A DNA stretch of 64,000 nt, from assembly GCA_946965045.2 (NCBI GenBank), contig OX337228.1:6510001-6574000 (forward strand), in the 5' to 3' direction. Positions within the stretch are counted from its first letter, which is position 1, and every line of letters begins with the position of its first letter. Both the position numbers and the translations under genes were made by a program. This document shows positions 32,769 to 42,348 of the stretch, piece by piece. This DNA is from Epithemia pelagica (taxonomy: Eukaryota > Bacillariophyta > Bacillariophyceae > Surirellales > Surirellaceae). The notes under the pieces are model-generated. The model worked only from the letters and a program-made list of their open reading frames with translations. It ran no database searches and was not told the DNA's origin.

Positions 32769-34829
32769 TTACTCTTTGGTCGCGGCCAGGACGGTAGCGG
32801 GTTGTTGTTCGGATTTGGCAAAAAAGGAAGGGCCGGTAGTCATTCCTTCGTAGGAACCATCGGCGGACGCCGCAAAGACTTGTTCGGCACTTTCAAAGTG
32901 TGCCGCCTTCCATTGTTCTTCCAAGGCGGCGGCGGTTTCGGCCATGTTCCCCGTGGGATGGTACGAGTACAAATAGGTAAACTGCAACGGAAAGATTACG
33001 TATTGCAAAAAGGGTTTCCAGAAAAACGTCAGGTAACTCTTCCAACTCTTGCCCAAATTGTCGTGCGGACTGTAAGGCGTATCAAAGGTATTGATAATCA
33101 AGTCACTGGCCAGTCGACTCATGAATTGCACCATGCTCACGCGGAAAATCCGGGCGCGATAAAACTTTTGCAAGTTGGCTTGGACATCCTTGGTAGATTT
33201 GGTTTGGGCCAGAATCTCGGACAAGACGTAGGCATCTTCAATCGCCTGACATCCTCCTTGACCGAGATTGGGCATCATGGCATGGACGGCATCGCCCATG
33301 AGGACGACATTGCCATCGGCCCACGACCGTAAGAGTTCCGGGGCCCGATCGTACAAATCGCGTTGTTCCACCGATTCCGGTGGCGTAGCATCCAGGATGG
33401 TGGCAATTTCATCACTCCAGCCTTCATGAAGGCGTTTAATGTATTCCACCAAGTTTTCATTGGGATCGGACTGACTTTCTCGGGTGGAACCACCCCATCC
33501 GCTGGGAGCTTTCTTGGTCCCAGGTGGGAGCGCAAAAAAGGCATACCATTGAATGCGTCCATCGCCGACATCGGACGTGACAAAGTATCGTTTGGGACCA
33601 ATGTAGACTTTGTAGCCCGTTTCGTAATAGTCCGGTGTTTTGATAATCGTTTCACCGGCAAAGACGGTGTATCCGGAATAATCACAGCCTTGTCGCTTTT
33701 CTCGATCCTTGCTGGTGGATTTGACGCCCCCTTCCTGGTACATGTGATTGCGGACGGCCGACCAAATGCCATCGGATCCGACCAAAACGTCCGCCTCGGC
33801 GGTTTCGCCATTGGCCAAGGTAAAGCGCACGCCTTGGCCTTGACCCAAGTTTTCATAAGATTCGACGGCATTGCCATTTTGAATAAAGTCGGCCTTGTAC
33901 TTTTTGCATTCGTCAATCAAAATTTCTTGCAGATCGGGACGGTCAATCACTCCCGTATAGGGCAAACCAAACAAATCGGCACATTGCTGTATCGCCACAG
34001 ACATACATCAACACACAGACATACACACACAAAAGTGAAGGTGTCAATACGGTCTTGTGTGAGAAAGAAAACGGTAGTGTGCACACAAACATACATAGAT
34101 ACAAACACATTACAACGACAGTGACGACAACAGTCCATGCCACACCAACAGAACACACACTCTCACTCATCCACGACGACAAAAGACTCTCCTGACCCAT
34201 TCACTCACCTTGAGTGGAAATTTGACAAACCAATCGGCGGGTGCCTTGGGATCCCACAAATAGCTGAGGGAATCTCCCGTCATGCGAAAGGATCCATCGG
34301 ATCGCAATCCATCTTTAATACCGCAGGTACGGGTGCCGGTAAAGGTGAATTTGGCCATGACGCGTTCAAACAAGACCTCGTCAATTTCTCGCAGGACCGA
34401 CAAGGCATTGGAAGCAAATTGAATGGGTCCCCCAAAGCGCGCAAAGGCGGCCGTTCGTTCGTACACGGTCACATCAAAGCCCTGTTTCAACATGCACAAG
34501 GCGGCCGTCAAACCACCCACACCGCCACCGGCAATCGCCACCTTGAGTGGTCGACCCGGACGGGCCGGCAAGCCCAAGGATTCGTAGGCTGGTTGGTCTT
34601 TGTCCACTGTACTGCTCCACAATTGCGTGCTTGTTGATGTAGTTGATGTGGTTGTTGTCGGTGGTGGCCCAAAAGACACTGGTCGACGAGTCGCTGGATT
34701 CGACGACGACAAGACACTGGAAGGATGCAGCCAAGAAGTACCTTGCGTTGTTGAATGGGTGGTGGTAAAGGCCGTGGCTGTGCCCACCACGAGGAAAAGC
34801 AAGGATATCAACGTTGGACGACGCTCCAT
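32769..34829 (-). CDS. ZEP: Zeaxanthin epoxidase (plastid)
   Basis: FAD-dependent monooxygenase that epoxidises xanthophyll beta-rings (zeaxanthin to violaxanthin and probably diatoxanthin to diadinoxanthin), counteracting photoprotective de-epoxidation. Exons 34829-34209 and 33986-32769 join across a 222-bp intron (phase 0), giving 612 residues. The N-terminus is a diatom bipartite plastid leader: hydrophobic core, then VGTATAFTTT with Phe at the cleavage site, then a Ser/Thr-rich transit stretch. The FAD-binding motif is AIAGGGVGGLTAALCM (about 99-114), with ADVLVGSDGIWSAVR and the second FAD motif GDAVHAMMPNLGQGGCQAIE (from about 436). No FHA domain follows, unlike plant ZEP. The intron is rich in CA-type microsatellite, unusually long for this window. 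Confidence 0.93.
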
Positions 34830-35170
34830 GATGGTTTCCAAAAAAGGATCTCTCAACTCGGCAGTTCTAGCTGCAATGGCACCAACGAAAAAGGTATCTC
34901 TGACGGACTGTGTGTCGGGATACGTATGTTCTGTGAAATTGACGGGTTTGTTTTGCCAATGAATGGGAGAATGTGTGGCCGACACTTTGGAGATTCGCTT
35001 CAAGATGGAGCGTTTGCCTCCAACCGTGTCTCCGGAAGAGCGATCGACGTGCGTTTGACGGTCGCGATCCAAAGGCTATCCTGTCTACATACTACCGACT
35101 TCCTCTATCTCGCTAGATTCCATCTTATGGCTCATTCCCTCAGCTCGAAGATTGATAGATATCTGTTGAC
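34830..35170. other. ZEP upstream region
   Basis: Promoter side of ZEP. The ZEP frame stays open upstream to about 35072 without a better start; no other feature was recognised. Confidence 0.4.
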
Positions 35171-35199
35171 GGTTTGTTCATATCAGGCGCTGCTATATC

Positions 35200-36990
35200 A
35201 AATGGATTCTCCATCGCAAGACTTTCAGATCTTCCAAGGCATTCCTCTTCCCTTTCCTTGCCCATGCCCCCCTACGGTGCCTCTCCGTATTGGGATCATC
35301 ATGCCTATCGATCCAGATGTGTTGCAGCAAATGGATCAAGTGGAACCGCAAGAATGGGGCGATGCGTCTAGTTACGAAACGCTACAGGAATATCACCAGT
35401 ACAAGACGCTTTCGATACCCCATTCGTTGTTGGTATCGTCGCCACAGCAACAGCATCTGTCGTCCGTTCCGGCCGTCGTCTAGTACACCACAAGCAGAAT
35501 CACAACCAGCCAGTACCCACCACCTTGGATCTGTCCCATGCCACTCAACCCATGCATCCCACAACCTTGGCCGAAACCATGGGATTGACCAAGTATAATG
35601 ATGAGTATGATAAGTATGATCCAGTAGCCAATGAGGAGGACGACCATGACAATAGCGATTCGTCGTTTACCCAGAAAAAGGCTCTCATTGTCATCGCACG
35701 AACCTTCTCTGGGAGGACGAACGGTGATTCAAGTCGATTGGAGTCCCCACATTGTGCAATTGCAAACCATGTGTTGGCACGACCAGGTACAATCCGGTGC
35801 CTTGCACATTGTCGAAGATTCGGCGGCATAATTGTCGAGTATTTCTCACGACAATTCCATTCAAGCCGTCTTGGACAAGGGATTGATGGATCCCTTGTTT
35901 TTACCCATGCCCATCACGATGGATTGATTCACCATGGAGCCGTCATAGGTGGCTGTAGCTCCTCGCACTCCAACCACCACAACGACAACCATTGGCAGTT
36001 GGAATTTCCCTCGCATGCACAGCCCGTCGCATTGCCATGATGGCAGCGTCTTTGTCCGGAGGAGGAGGTCCCTATTTTGTATTTCGAAACGAGTTGCTTC
36101 GAACATTGGAGCGTGTCGACGAGCCATTGCCTGAATTGGAACGTGTGATTCAACAATAAGAGGTACGAACCAGCAGAAGGATTCAATACGTATCGCCCAT
36201 CGGGTGAAGTGGGGTTGGTTGTTCCATAGCTTCCTCGCATTCAAGTCGATTGGAGTCCCCACATTGTGCAATTGCAAACCATGTGTTGTCACGACCAGGT
36301 ACAATCTGGTGCCTTGCACATTGTCGAAGATTCGGCGTCGCAGTTGTCGAGTATTTCTCACGACAATTCCTCTCAAGCCGTCAAGGACGAGGGATTGATG
36401 GATTCCTTGTCCTGTACCTATGCCCATCACGATGGATTGATTCACCATGGAGCCGTCGTAGGTGGCTGTGTAGCTCCTTGCACTCCAACCACTACAACGA
36501 CAACAATTGCAGTTGGAATTTCCCTCGCATGCCCGCCGGCCCGTCGCATTGCCATGATGGCATTGTCATTGTCCGGAGGAGGAGGTCCCTATTTTGTATT
36601 TCGAAACGAGTTGCTTCGAACATTGGAGCTTGTCGACGAGCAATTGGCCGAATTGGAACGTGTGATTCAACAAGAGGTAGTAACCAGCAGAAGGATTCAA
36701 AACGTATCGCCCATCGGGTGAAGTGGCGTTGGTTGTTCCATAGCTTCCTCGCATACAACAACAAAGAGTGCGGATCTGTTGGTACGGTAGTTACCCCCTG
36801 CACACAACAAGAACGTCGTCGGAAGGCATGGGGCGTCGTGATTCGGGCACAACCACCCGGGGATTCGTGCTTGTTGCACCAGTCCAACCACAACATGTAA
36901 TGCGTGAGGGCGACGCGTCAGGTGATTTTGGCCGCCCGTGTCTTGGAATCGCCCGCCTATAGGAACAACCATCTTCAACGACGGGACAAA
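35200..36990 (+). pseudogene. Broken gene with 512-bp tandem duplication
   Basis: Plus-strand peptide reads well but shifts frame repeatedly: from ATG 35202 (MDSPSQDFQIFQGIPLPFP), then MPIDPDVLQQMDQVEPQEWG, then ETMGLTKYNDEYDKYDPVAN. The block at 35727-36238 (VDWSPHIVQLQTMCWHDQVQ ... HIVEDSA) is then repeated at 36239-36752. The first repeat is interrupted by stops. The second is open from 36266 to 36721 and includes ARRIAMMALSLSGGGGPYFV and ELLRTLELVDEQLAELERVI, and downstream sequence reads on in another frame. I interpret this as an inactivated gene that suffered an internal duplication. The family is not recognised. Confidence 0.6.
35727..36752 (+). repeat. 512-bp direct tandem duplication
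   Basis: Copy 1 is 35727-36238 and copy 2 is 36239-36752, adjoining head to tail; both start ATTCAAGTCGATTGGAG and end CATAGCTTCCTCGC. By eye the copies are more than 90 percent identical with a few small indels, so the event is fairly recent. Confidence 0.9.
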
Positions 36991-37129
36991 CATTGTGTAG
37001 GAATGACAACTAATAGCTATACTTTATTGCGTAGAACTATTTTGTATATAGGTGAGTGAGGAAACATCCACATTGCGCACAGGGACCGTGGTGAAATGTT
37101 GTCCGTCTTCTTTGGTTTTTCACCTTCTT

Positions 37130-38214
37130 TCAAAACCAGTATCGGTCCTTCAGCTGACGAAAGCACCATAAAGTTTTGTACATCAATCCGAATGTCCCAC
37201 ACACATCACCATCACTCCCTCCACCAATCGCAGCTATTTGATTGCCAAGAGTCACTAAAGTGCAGGACCCATAACGGGGCAGATCGAATGATGGAAGATC
37301 CCACAGACGGTTGCGGTGGGTATCCAAGACTGTCACGGTACCTCCATAATCCAATAAAACAAGACAGGATCCCACTGCTGTACAAGCAACTGGTTCAGGA
37401 ACGCTAACTGGAACGGAAAGTTCCCAATGAGAATAAGTTGTCCAAGTGGACGAGGGTGAAATGACCCGAGAAGCAGTCTCTTCCATTGTCTTGGCGTTTT
37501 CACAGGGCTTCGCAAAATCCCAATACTCCGTCTTGTAACTGCCTCCAACGACGAAGATGCGGTGGCCAATGACCGCACAGGTACAAATACTTCGAGGAAC
37601 AGCCATGGATGGCCCAGCAGTGACAACGTGGCTGTTAGTATCCAGAACTTCAATCGACGAAAGGCTGTCTTGTAATGTCTGTTGATGTCCACCCGCTACT
37701 ACAATGTAGCGATCGTGAACCGCAACCGCACCACATCGTGATGTTCCTTCGATAGTCGACATTTCAATGTCGTCCAATTACTCTTCTTTGAGCTGCTGGA
37801 TGATAAAGATGAGTGCTGCAGCAAATCGTCAACCCCAATTCGTTCGATATCAGCAAAAACTGAGTCATCTTGTTCTCCGGCGATAACGTAGATGCCGCGG
37901 TTGCACACAACAACGGCATGTCTACATCGTTTCTTGTTTAGTGGTGGCCCGTCTCGCCACTGCCTGTTGGATTCTTCTAAATCCAGTAGAACCACGGAAT
38001 CGCCAACGGCTCGTCGAAGTCCTCCAATCACAACCACCGTTTGTCCCTCGTCGTTCTTGGTGTTGTTGGTTTTGTTGTTGGTGGGATTTAGCACTACCGA
38101 AGCATGCCTGAAACGCTCTCCGCCCTTGAGAGGAGGCCAGTTGTTGGTATTCCATTGTGCGTTTTCGTCGGACAGGACGAGGCCCGACTGCCATGCTTGT
38201 TCTCGTAGTGTCAT
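37130..38214 (-). pseudogene. Kelch-repeat protein gene with one frameshift
   Basis: From ATG 38214 the first frame encodes Kelch blades (HASVVLNP...VVVIGGLRRAV; HAVVVCNRGIYVIAGEQDDS) up to SNWTTLK near 37765. The next blades continue in another frame from about 37760 (MSTIEGTSRCGAVAVHDRYI, VVAGGHQQTLQDSLSSIEVL, CAVIGHRIFVVGGSYKTEYW, LVTLGNQIAAIGGGSDG) to a stop at 37130. No GT-AG intron fits the junction, and the blade spacing is intact, so a single-base indel best explains it. It may be a real inactivating mutation, a sequencing error or an allele. Intact, the product would be about 360 residues, a Kelch beta-propeller for protein binding. Function unknown. Confidence 0.75.
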
Positions 38215-38717
38215 TGGTATATGCTTTCACGATGTCGTTCGGAACGAGTCGATACTCGTCGTGATGGTGGCAAAGGAAGATGGCAAAAGAGACGGGGATG
38301 CGTTGTTGCAACCATCCGTCACACACGGAGCGTTTTATGATTTCTTGAAGATTTTGATGATTTCTGGAAGAAAAATGGCGCCTTGTTCTACCTCATCGGT
38401 TCGACAGGCGCGCTCCAAGACTGGTTCAACGTTTCTACCCATACTACCATACCCCGACTTTTTCTTGGGGTATATCTACTCCTTGCTAGCTAGAGGAGTA
38501 TTCCATAGAGGAGTACCTACCTACCGGTAATTACACAGTCCAAGCACCATTGGAATGGTGCAAAAAAGGACGATTTACCCGTAAAACGAGCATGCCCCCA
38601 AAGAGTTTCATCCGTCCATAAAATGAGAACTATAAGTCGGATTTTGATGAGCCCGGGTGGGATCGAATTCGAATCCTCTTTTGAAGTAGATTCAAATGAT
38701 AATCATAAGACTCTAGC
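38215..38717. other. Intergenic region upstream of Kelch gene
   Basis: 0.5 kb holding the Kelch promoter. Near 38478-38516 GAGGAGTA/TACTCC-like variants of the octamer cluster. No gene. Confidence 0.4.
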
Positions 38718-39083
38718 TACCCCCTAGCGGTAGGTTGAGTCCTGGTCGTGAATGAGAAAGGGAGCATTCTGATACTCACCCCCAAGGCGCGACTCTCAAA
38801 ATTGGCGATTTTCCGCCTTCGACGAAAACTCACAACAACCACAACGCAAACACTACGAGGCCCATCTTGCTGTGGTTGTAACAACACCCATGGACCCTGT
38901 CAATCCCCACCGACATGTCGCTCCAATCTCTACTACCCCAAGGGACCCTTGTGGCGTTGGAATGGCAGACGCGGACCGTGCGATTGGTCGAAACACTGAC
39001 TACCAATAACGTGAAAATCCAACAAACAACAACCAACCGATGACCCACCCTCCAAACCCATTATGGATCCCTGTTGCCTTCCT
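38718..39083 (+). repeat. Left terminal inverted repeat
   Basis: Complement of 39776-40132. It contains a 72-codon minus-strand frame (39048-38830, MGHRLVVVCWIFTLLV...) also open in the other repeat. Confidence 0.85.
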
Positions 39084-39775
39084 ACAAATTTATTTTTACC
39101 ATAGCCTCATGTTCGAATGTCTTGAGCGCGTATGGTTCGGCGCCTGGAAAACCTGCACGTGTGTGGTCGTTTCTGTTCAAAAATACCGTGGAAGGAGCAC
39201 TTTGTTGCATTCAACTTCGTCTTTCCACCTTGAGAAATGCTTCTGTACGAGAGGGGGCATCTTGATGGCTCTTGTTGGGTCAATCATTCGTGTCATGAAG
39301 TTTGTCACCCATTAGTGTATAGGACTGCGCCTGGTTTGCCATTCGATTGGCCTTGTCAAATGACTGGTGACCCAGCAAGCAATACTATTGCCACCATAAT
39401 TAGGACAAGTCCTATGTGCTATAGTTTGCCAAGCAATGGAGGTGTACCGCCAATTGAGCAAATAAGTTTGGAAAAAGACTTTTTCTATTCCTTGCAGAGC
39501 TACGAAAATGATTTTGTTGTCCAACAAACCTGATCCACCATACAGGCATTGTTCTTTTCACACCAATAGCACCACAATGGTAGTTGATTGTCATATCATC
39601 TACTGCTCCTTCTCTGTTTGCTCATGGTTGGTTTAGGGTCTTTGTTGGTATGTTTCATGAAACAAAGGTTTGTCTTGGTGACGGAAGGTGAAAGTTTGTC
39701 TTGGCGACGGAAGGTGGTCGACGAGTCACCAGGCATATAGCGGTAGAGAGGTAAGAGACAACAGCAGGCACTTCA
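39084..39775. other. Element interior, possible captured fragment
   Basis: Non-repeated interior of the TIR element. The longest frame (39237-39533, +) reads PLVYRTAPGLPFDWPCQMTG but has no recognised domain. A repeat of GTTTGTCTTGG[TC]GACGGAAGG occurs twice at 39668-39714. It may be a host-gene fragment as in Pack-MULEs. Confidence 0.35.
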
Positions 39776-40132
39776 AGGAAGGCAACAGGGATCCATAATG
39801 GGTTTGGAGGGTGGGTCATCGGTTGGTTGTTGTTTGTTGGATTTCCACGTTATTGGTAGTCAGTGTTTCGACCAATCGCTCGGTCCGCGTCTGCCATTTC
39901 AACGCCACTAGGGTCCCTTGGGGTAGTAGAGATTGGAGCGACATGTCGGTGGGGATTGACAGGGTCCATGGGTGTTGTTACAACCACAGCAACAGGGGCC
40001 TCGTGGTGTTTGCGTTGTGGTTGTTGTGAGTTTTCGTCAAAGGCGGGTGAGGCAAATCGAGCCGTGGGGGTGAGTAACAGATTGCACACCACCGTCATTC
40101 ACGAGCACGACTCACCCTTCCGCTAGGGGGTA
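39776..40132 (-). repeat. Right terminal inverted repeat
   Basis: Complement of 38718-39083. The matching 72-codon frame is at 39811-40029 on the plus strand. Confidence 0.85.
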
Positions 40133-40293
40133 AGGCACTAGCTAACTCAAAGTACTTCTAAAGTTACAGTTTCAAACATGTGGCATTTCGGCTTTAAGAC
40201 TTAACTGTATATGCGTTGAGCACAACACATTGGTCCTATACAAATTTGAGCGGAAAGATTCAACGCATGGTGCTTGGACTGTGTAATTACCGG

Positions 40294-40301
40294 TAGGAGT
40301 A
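40294..40301 (+). promoter_or_regulatory. TAGGAGTA octamer upstream of FCBP
   Basis: Copy of the recurrent octamer 155 bp upstream of the FKBP-cyclophilin start codon. Function unknown. Confidence 0.3.
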
Positions 40302-40420
40302 TTTTGGATCTTTTGGTTCGTCCACCTTCTCCTCGGTTCGATCTTTACGCACATTGTGTGTTGCAACACGACATTGCACAGGATTGAGCAACAACACAAG
40401 AGCATCCTCGAAACGCCACT

Positions 40421-40448
40421 CATTCATTCATTCATTCATTCCTTCATT
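40421..40448 (+). repeat. CATT microsatellite
   Basis: Five CATT units plus two imperfect ones, ending 7 bp before the FKBP-cyclophilin ATG. Confidence 0.85.
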
Positions 40449-40455
40449 CTTGACC

Positions 40456-42000
40456 ATGGCCGAATCCATGACAGTGGACGACGAACCAAAACCAGCAGCA
40501 GCGCAAGGCGGAGACTGGATCGATGTGTCCGAGGCTCAAGATGGTGGCATTTTGAAGCAGATATTAAAACCGGCACCGGCCGACGCCAAAGGTCCTCCAC
40601 CATCGGGCTATCAAGTGACGGCGCATTATACGGGACGATTGAAATCGGATGGGAGCAAATTTGATTCCTCTCGCGATCGCGGCAAAGCCTTTCAATTTAC
40701 CATTGGCAATGGTCAAGTGATTGCCGGATGGGATCAGGGATTTGCGTCCATGAAAGTGGGCGAACAAGCCCTGTTGGAAATTCAACCCCAATACGGCTAT
40801 GGTGCCTCGGGATCACCACCCAAAATTCCCGGAAATGCCGTCTTGCAATTTGAAGTGGAATTGCTGGGCTTTGAAGAAAAGATGAAGGAATTGTGGGAAT
40901 TGACGGACGTGGAACGGATTGCCCTCGCGGAACGCTTCAAGGCCGAAGGGACGCAATTGTTTTCACAAGAAAAAGATTTTGCCCAAGCGGCGGCTCGATA
41001 CGAAAAGGCAGGAACCCATGCCACGGGAGAAGGCATTTCGGGCAATGATGTCCCCGAGTCGGAACAAGCCTTGTACTGTGCGTGTTGGTTGAATGCCGCC
41101 ATGTGTCATTTGAAACTCAAGGATTATCCGTCGGCCGTTCAGGCCACAAACAAGGTGTTGGAGATTGACAGTCAAGCGACTACCAATGTCAAGGCCTTGT
41201 ATCGTCGGGGCCTGGCCCGGTTGCACATGGGCTTGTTGGATCAGGCCAAGACGGATCTAATGGCGGCCTATCAACTGGACAAGACGAATAAGGATATTCG
41301 CAAAGCCTTGCAACAGTACAAAGACGCCGTGGCGCAACACAAGCAACAAGAAAAACAAGCCTTTGGAGGATTCTTTTCCAAGGTGGATATTTATAGTGAC
41401 AAGAAGGAAGGCACGGCACTGGTCGTTCCCAATGCCAAGGGCGACAATCCCCACGTCTATTTTGACATTCAACAGGGCGACGTGTCGTTGGGACGCATTG
41501 TCATGCAACTCTATCAAGATATTACCCCGAAAACGGCCGAAAACTTTCGAGTCCTCTGTACGGGAGAACAAAGTACCGACGACACTCCCTTACACTACAA
41601 GGGTTCCATCTTTCATCGCGTCATTAGCAACTTCATGATTCAAGGGGGTGATTTTACCAAGGGCGACGGGACGGGGGGCCGGTCCATTTACGGCGAGAAA
41701 TTTGCCGATGAAAATTTTACCATGGCGCATACCCGACCCGGTCTCTTGAGCATGGCCAATGCCGGTCCCGGCACCAATGGGAGTCAATTCTTTATCACCA
41801 CCACGGCCACGCCCCATTTGGATGGCAAACATGTCGTCTTTGGCCATGTCGTGGAAGGCATGGAAATTGTGCAAGTCATTGAAACGACCAAAACGGGCGA
41901 TTCCGACAAACCCGTCGTGAATGTCGTGATTGCCGACTGTGGACAATTGCCCGCCGATTATACACCACCCTCCTCCTTTAACACGACGACAACGACCTAG
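40456..42000 (+). CDS. FCBP: Dual immunophilin: FKBP-TPR-cyclophilin fusion
   Basis: Single exon, 514 residues, carrying two unrelated prolyl cis-trans isomerases. FKBP domain (about 25-140): [32 protein letters not shown] and YGYGASG keep the pocket residues Tyr, Asp, Phe, Trp and Tyr. TPR region (about 155-300) has three helical repeats ([38 protein letters not shown]), a likely Hsp90/Hsp70 C-terminus binder. Cyclophilin domain (about 330-505): [15 protein letters not shown] with catalytic Arg, [10 protein letters not shown] and [11 protein letters not shown]. His replaces the Trp that precedes LDGKHVVFG in human cyclophilin A, so cyclosporin affinity may be lower. This order matches FCBP-type proteins described from Toxoplasma. 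A cytosolic co-chaperone is likely; no targeting signal. Confidence 0.95.
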   Translation: MAESMTVDDEPKPAAAQGGDWIDVSEAQDGGILKQILKPAPADAKGPPPSGYQVTAHYTGRLKSDGSKFDSSRDRGKAFQFTIGNGQVIAGWDQGFASMKVGEQALLEIQPQYGYGASGSPPKIPGNAVLQFEVELLGFEEKMKELWELTDVERIALAERFKAEGTQLFSQEKDFAQAAARYEKAGTHATGEGISGNDVPESEQALYCACWLNAAMCHLKLKDYPSAVQATNKVLEIDSQATTNVKALYRRGLARLHMGLLDQAKTDLMAAYQLDKTNKDIRKALQQYKDAVAQHKQQEKQAFGGFFSKVDIYSDKKEGTALVVPNAKGDNPHVYFDIQQGDVSLGRIVMQLYQDITPKTAENFRVLCTGEQSTDDTPLHYKGSIFHRVISNFMIQGGDFTKGDGTGGRSIYGEKFADENFTMAHTRPGLLSMANAGPGTNGSQFFITTTATPHLDGKHVVFGHVVEGMEIVQVIETTKTGDSDKPVVNVVIADCGQLPADYTPPSSFNTTTTT

Positions 42001-42348
42001 AGAATTGTGGGTGGGCCCTGTGGTAGCAGCACGAATGTAGGGAGAGACGAACACAAACCACCAGAGTAGAGACTGTCTAGTAGAACAAGAACAGAGTAGA
42101 TTGTGCGCAAGTGTATATTAGGATTGGTGTGTCAAAATAAAGAGGACCCTCCATTATGTTCGTTCCTAGGATAAGGAGGAACCTTTTGAGTACTAGAGGA
42201 ATATACCTAGGTAGTTTCGTGAGTTTGGGGGTAGGAAACTCTCTCGCCGCGACCCCAAGTCGCTCTTCCCACTGGACGTCTTGCCGTCGTCCTCGCAGAT
42301 ACCGTTCCCTCCAAAGTCCAACAAGATCCATTTCCATCAAAATCCGTC
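42001..42348. other. Intergenic spacer
   Basis: 348 bp between FCBP and the helicase gene, including the helicase promoter. Nothing further was recognised. Confidence 0.4.

Larger units (their letters stand above)
38718..40132. mobile_element. Mutator-like non-autonomous TIR element
   Basis: The 1,415-bp unit is bounded by long terminal inverted repeats: left 38718-39083 and right 39776-40132. Ends read TACCCCCTAGCGG on both strands. The inner two thirds of the repeats are nearly identical, the outer third more diverged. Immediately outside lie AGACTCTAGC (38708-38717) and AGGCACTAGC (40133-40142), matching at 8 of 10 positions, which fits an aged 10-bp target duplication. Long TIRs with 9-11 bp duplications are the hallmark of Mutator-like elements. 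The 0.69-kb interior encodes no recognisable transposase, so it would need one in trans. Confidence 0.75.

Noticed and set aside
32700-34124. Plus-strand frames opposite zeaxanthin epoxidase
   Set aside because: Antisense shadows of a well-supported gene.
38655-38690. Possible tRNA T-arm (GGGATCGAATTCGAATCC)
   Set aside because: The segment is a palindrome around CGAATTCG, with no acceptor stem, D-arm or anticodon arm at the right spacing.
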